A DNA stretch of 64,000 nt from Bin5 sp965204705 (GTDB taxonomy: Bacteria; Chloroflexota; Anaerolineae; Caldilineales; Caldilineaceae): positions 930,001 through 994,000 of the forward strand of contig OZ242006.1 of assembly GCA_965204705.1 (NCBI GenBank), in the 5' to 3' direction. A program made the position numbers and the translations under genes. A model generated the notes under the pieces. It was not told where the DNA came from. It ran no database searches and saw only the letters and a list, made by a program, of their open reading frames with translations. This document shows positions 63,168 to 64,000 of the stretch, in pieces (within the stretch, counting starts at the first letter, position 1; every line of letters begins with the position of its first letter).

Positions 63168-63749
63168 ATGATCAGAACGACCTTGGGTCGCAAAAGCGAT
63201 CCAGTGACAACCAAACTTACTTACGAGGATTACCTGAAAACCCCGGACGATGAACGCCTTGAACTCCTGGACGGAGTGCTTACTATGCCCCCTGCCCCGA
63301 ACACCGCTCATCAATCAGTTCAGACTGAGTTGGGATGGCGGTTAGCTCAATTCGTAAGGGAGGGACTTTTGGGGCATGTCTTCTTCGCGCCTACCGACGT
63401 TGTACTTTCCGATACCGATGTCGTCCAACCCGACCTGCTTTTCATTTCCAGAGAGCGGTCCGGCATTATCACCCCCGCCAACATCCAAGGCGCGCCAGAC
63501 CTGATCATCGAAATTCGCTCCGACTCCACCGCCGAACGCGACGAAAAGGTTAAGCGCCGGTTGTATGCGGAATGCGGTGTGAAGGAATACTGGCTTGTGG
63601 TTCCCGAAGCAGCGACCACAACAGTCCTGCTACTGGAGAAGGACAGCTACCAGCAAGTTGGCTTCTACCGCCAAGGTCAGGACCTGACTTCGCCAACGCT
63701 GCCAGGGTTCACTGTCAACTTGAATGAGATATTTCGGGCCAGCCTCTAA
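63168..63749 (+). CDS. Uma2-family (DUF820) restriction-endonuclease-fold protein
   Basis: 193 residues. LTYEDYLKTPDDERLELLDG is the family start; VVQPDLLFISRER (about 86) and PDLIIEIRSDSTAERD (about 110) give the Asp and Glu-x-Arg/Lys of a PD-(D/E)XK active site; EYWLVVPEA (about 143) follows. Uma2 proteins occur in many copies in Cyanobacteria and Chloroflexota. Their role is unproven: mobile nuclease, or toxin-like. GGAGGA is 7 bases before the ATG. Confidence 0.9.
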   Translation: MIRTTLGRKSDPVTTKLTYEDYLKTPDDERLELLDGVLTMPPAPNTAHQSVQTELGWRLAQFVREGLLGHVFFAPTDVVLSDTDVVQPDLLFISRERSGIITPANIQGAPDLIIEIRSDSTAERDEKVKRRLYAECGVKEYWLVVPEAATTTVLLLEKDSYQQVGFYRQGQDLTSPTLPGFTVNLNEIFRASL

Positions 63750-64000
63750 GCATGTGTTATCCAGGAGCGTTCAGATGTCGGGCTCCTCGAAAGCTGAGTG
63801 CACAGGTGTCAAGCAATTGTGGTACCGTTCCCAAACTGAGTTGGATCGACTGACGACCAGTGCCGGAATCGGTCGTTTTCCAATATAAGGTTGCAGTCAG
63901 TTTGTCCGATCCCATGGAAGTTCTTGAAGCCCGTTTCTGGTCAAAATCTTGCCAAACAACGCGGGACAGACTCTGGATTCTCGGCACGCATCCCTATTTG
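63750..64000. other. Right edge without a supported gene
   Basis: 251 bases up to the window end. No frame on either strand has a convincing start or family-like text. Confidence 0.4.

Noticed and set aside
63757..63987. 76-codon minus-strand frame at the right edge
   Set aside because: No start signal and no family-like text.

Overview
The window reads as chromosomal DNA of a high-GC bacterium that initiates at ATG/GTG/TTG with GGAG-type ribosome sites and uses ordinary sigma-70 promoters (TTGACA-N17-TATAAT occurs twice). The housekeeping set (fmt, clpB, acpS, pyrG, yebC, ruvC-ruvA, efp), the BMP-type ABC transporter, and many FAH, PhyH, Ldh_2 and sugar isomerase genes fit a Chloroflexota-like bacterium. 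Secreted plant-type LRR plus fibronectin III proteins and a high load of insertion sequences suggest a host-associated lineage such as the sponge Chloroflexota. That taxonomic reading is inference from gene content, not a computed placement.

Layout. 1-4164: a DUF4870-like membrane gene cut by the left edge, fmt, tRNA-Pro(GGG), and a secreted FN3-LRR protein. 4165-18170: an accessory island. It opens with a complete 3.0-kb IS1595-type transposon (4612-7610) with inverted ends and a target duplication; inside lie a tRNA set in a long inverted repeat, the transposase and several small passenger genes. Then come a putative small RNA behind a perfect consensus promoter (7624-7805), a ParA-HEPN pair, several IS3, IS5 and IS1595 remnants, a two-TM-protein operon, TM-plus-helix small proteins, and a protein kinase with a zinc ribbon behind palindromic operators. 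18328-24070: FN3 and FN3-LRR secreted proteins, one with an internal 670-bp duplication, then a 230-bp dispersed repeat twice, flanking a terminase-small-subunit-like gene. 24185-27869: a copper-type operon (His-rich protein, CopC, CopC-CopD). 28138-32019: clpB and a fatty acid desaturase.

32035-39395: a kinase-pyrophosphorylase fusion with a GalU-like partner (nucleotide-sugar salvage), an OsmC protein, a sugar isomerase and an Ldh_2 dehydrogenase. 40233-46887: a glycosyltransferase, acpS, a possible small RNA, pyrG, yebC, ruvC, ruvA and efp, then tRNA-Thr(CGT). 47081-51991: a four-gene BMP-type (nucleoside/simple sugar) ABC operon on the minus strand, with an operator-like inverted repeat over its promoter. 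52292-64000: cupin, methyltransferase-like, lipoprotein, and DUF402 genes; a decayed BrnT-BrnA toxin-antitoxin insert bounded by a 23-bp duplication of the DUF402 gene end; and a catabolic stretch (FAH, SDR, PhyH, 2-hydroxyacid dehydrogenase, mannonate-dehydratase-like, P-loop protein, amidohydrolase, Uma2 nuclease).

Most promising unfamiliar items: the passenger-carrying transposon with its hairpin-nested tRNA, the structured RNA at 7659-7805, the paired TM-helix proteins, the ParA-HEPN pair, the kinase-first/pyrophosphorylase-last fusion, and the toxin-antitoxin insert at 55120-55671.
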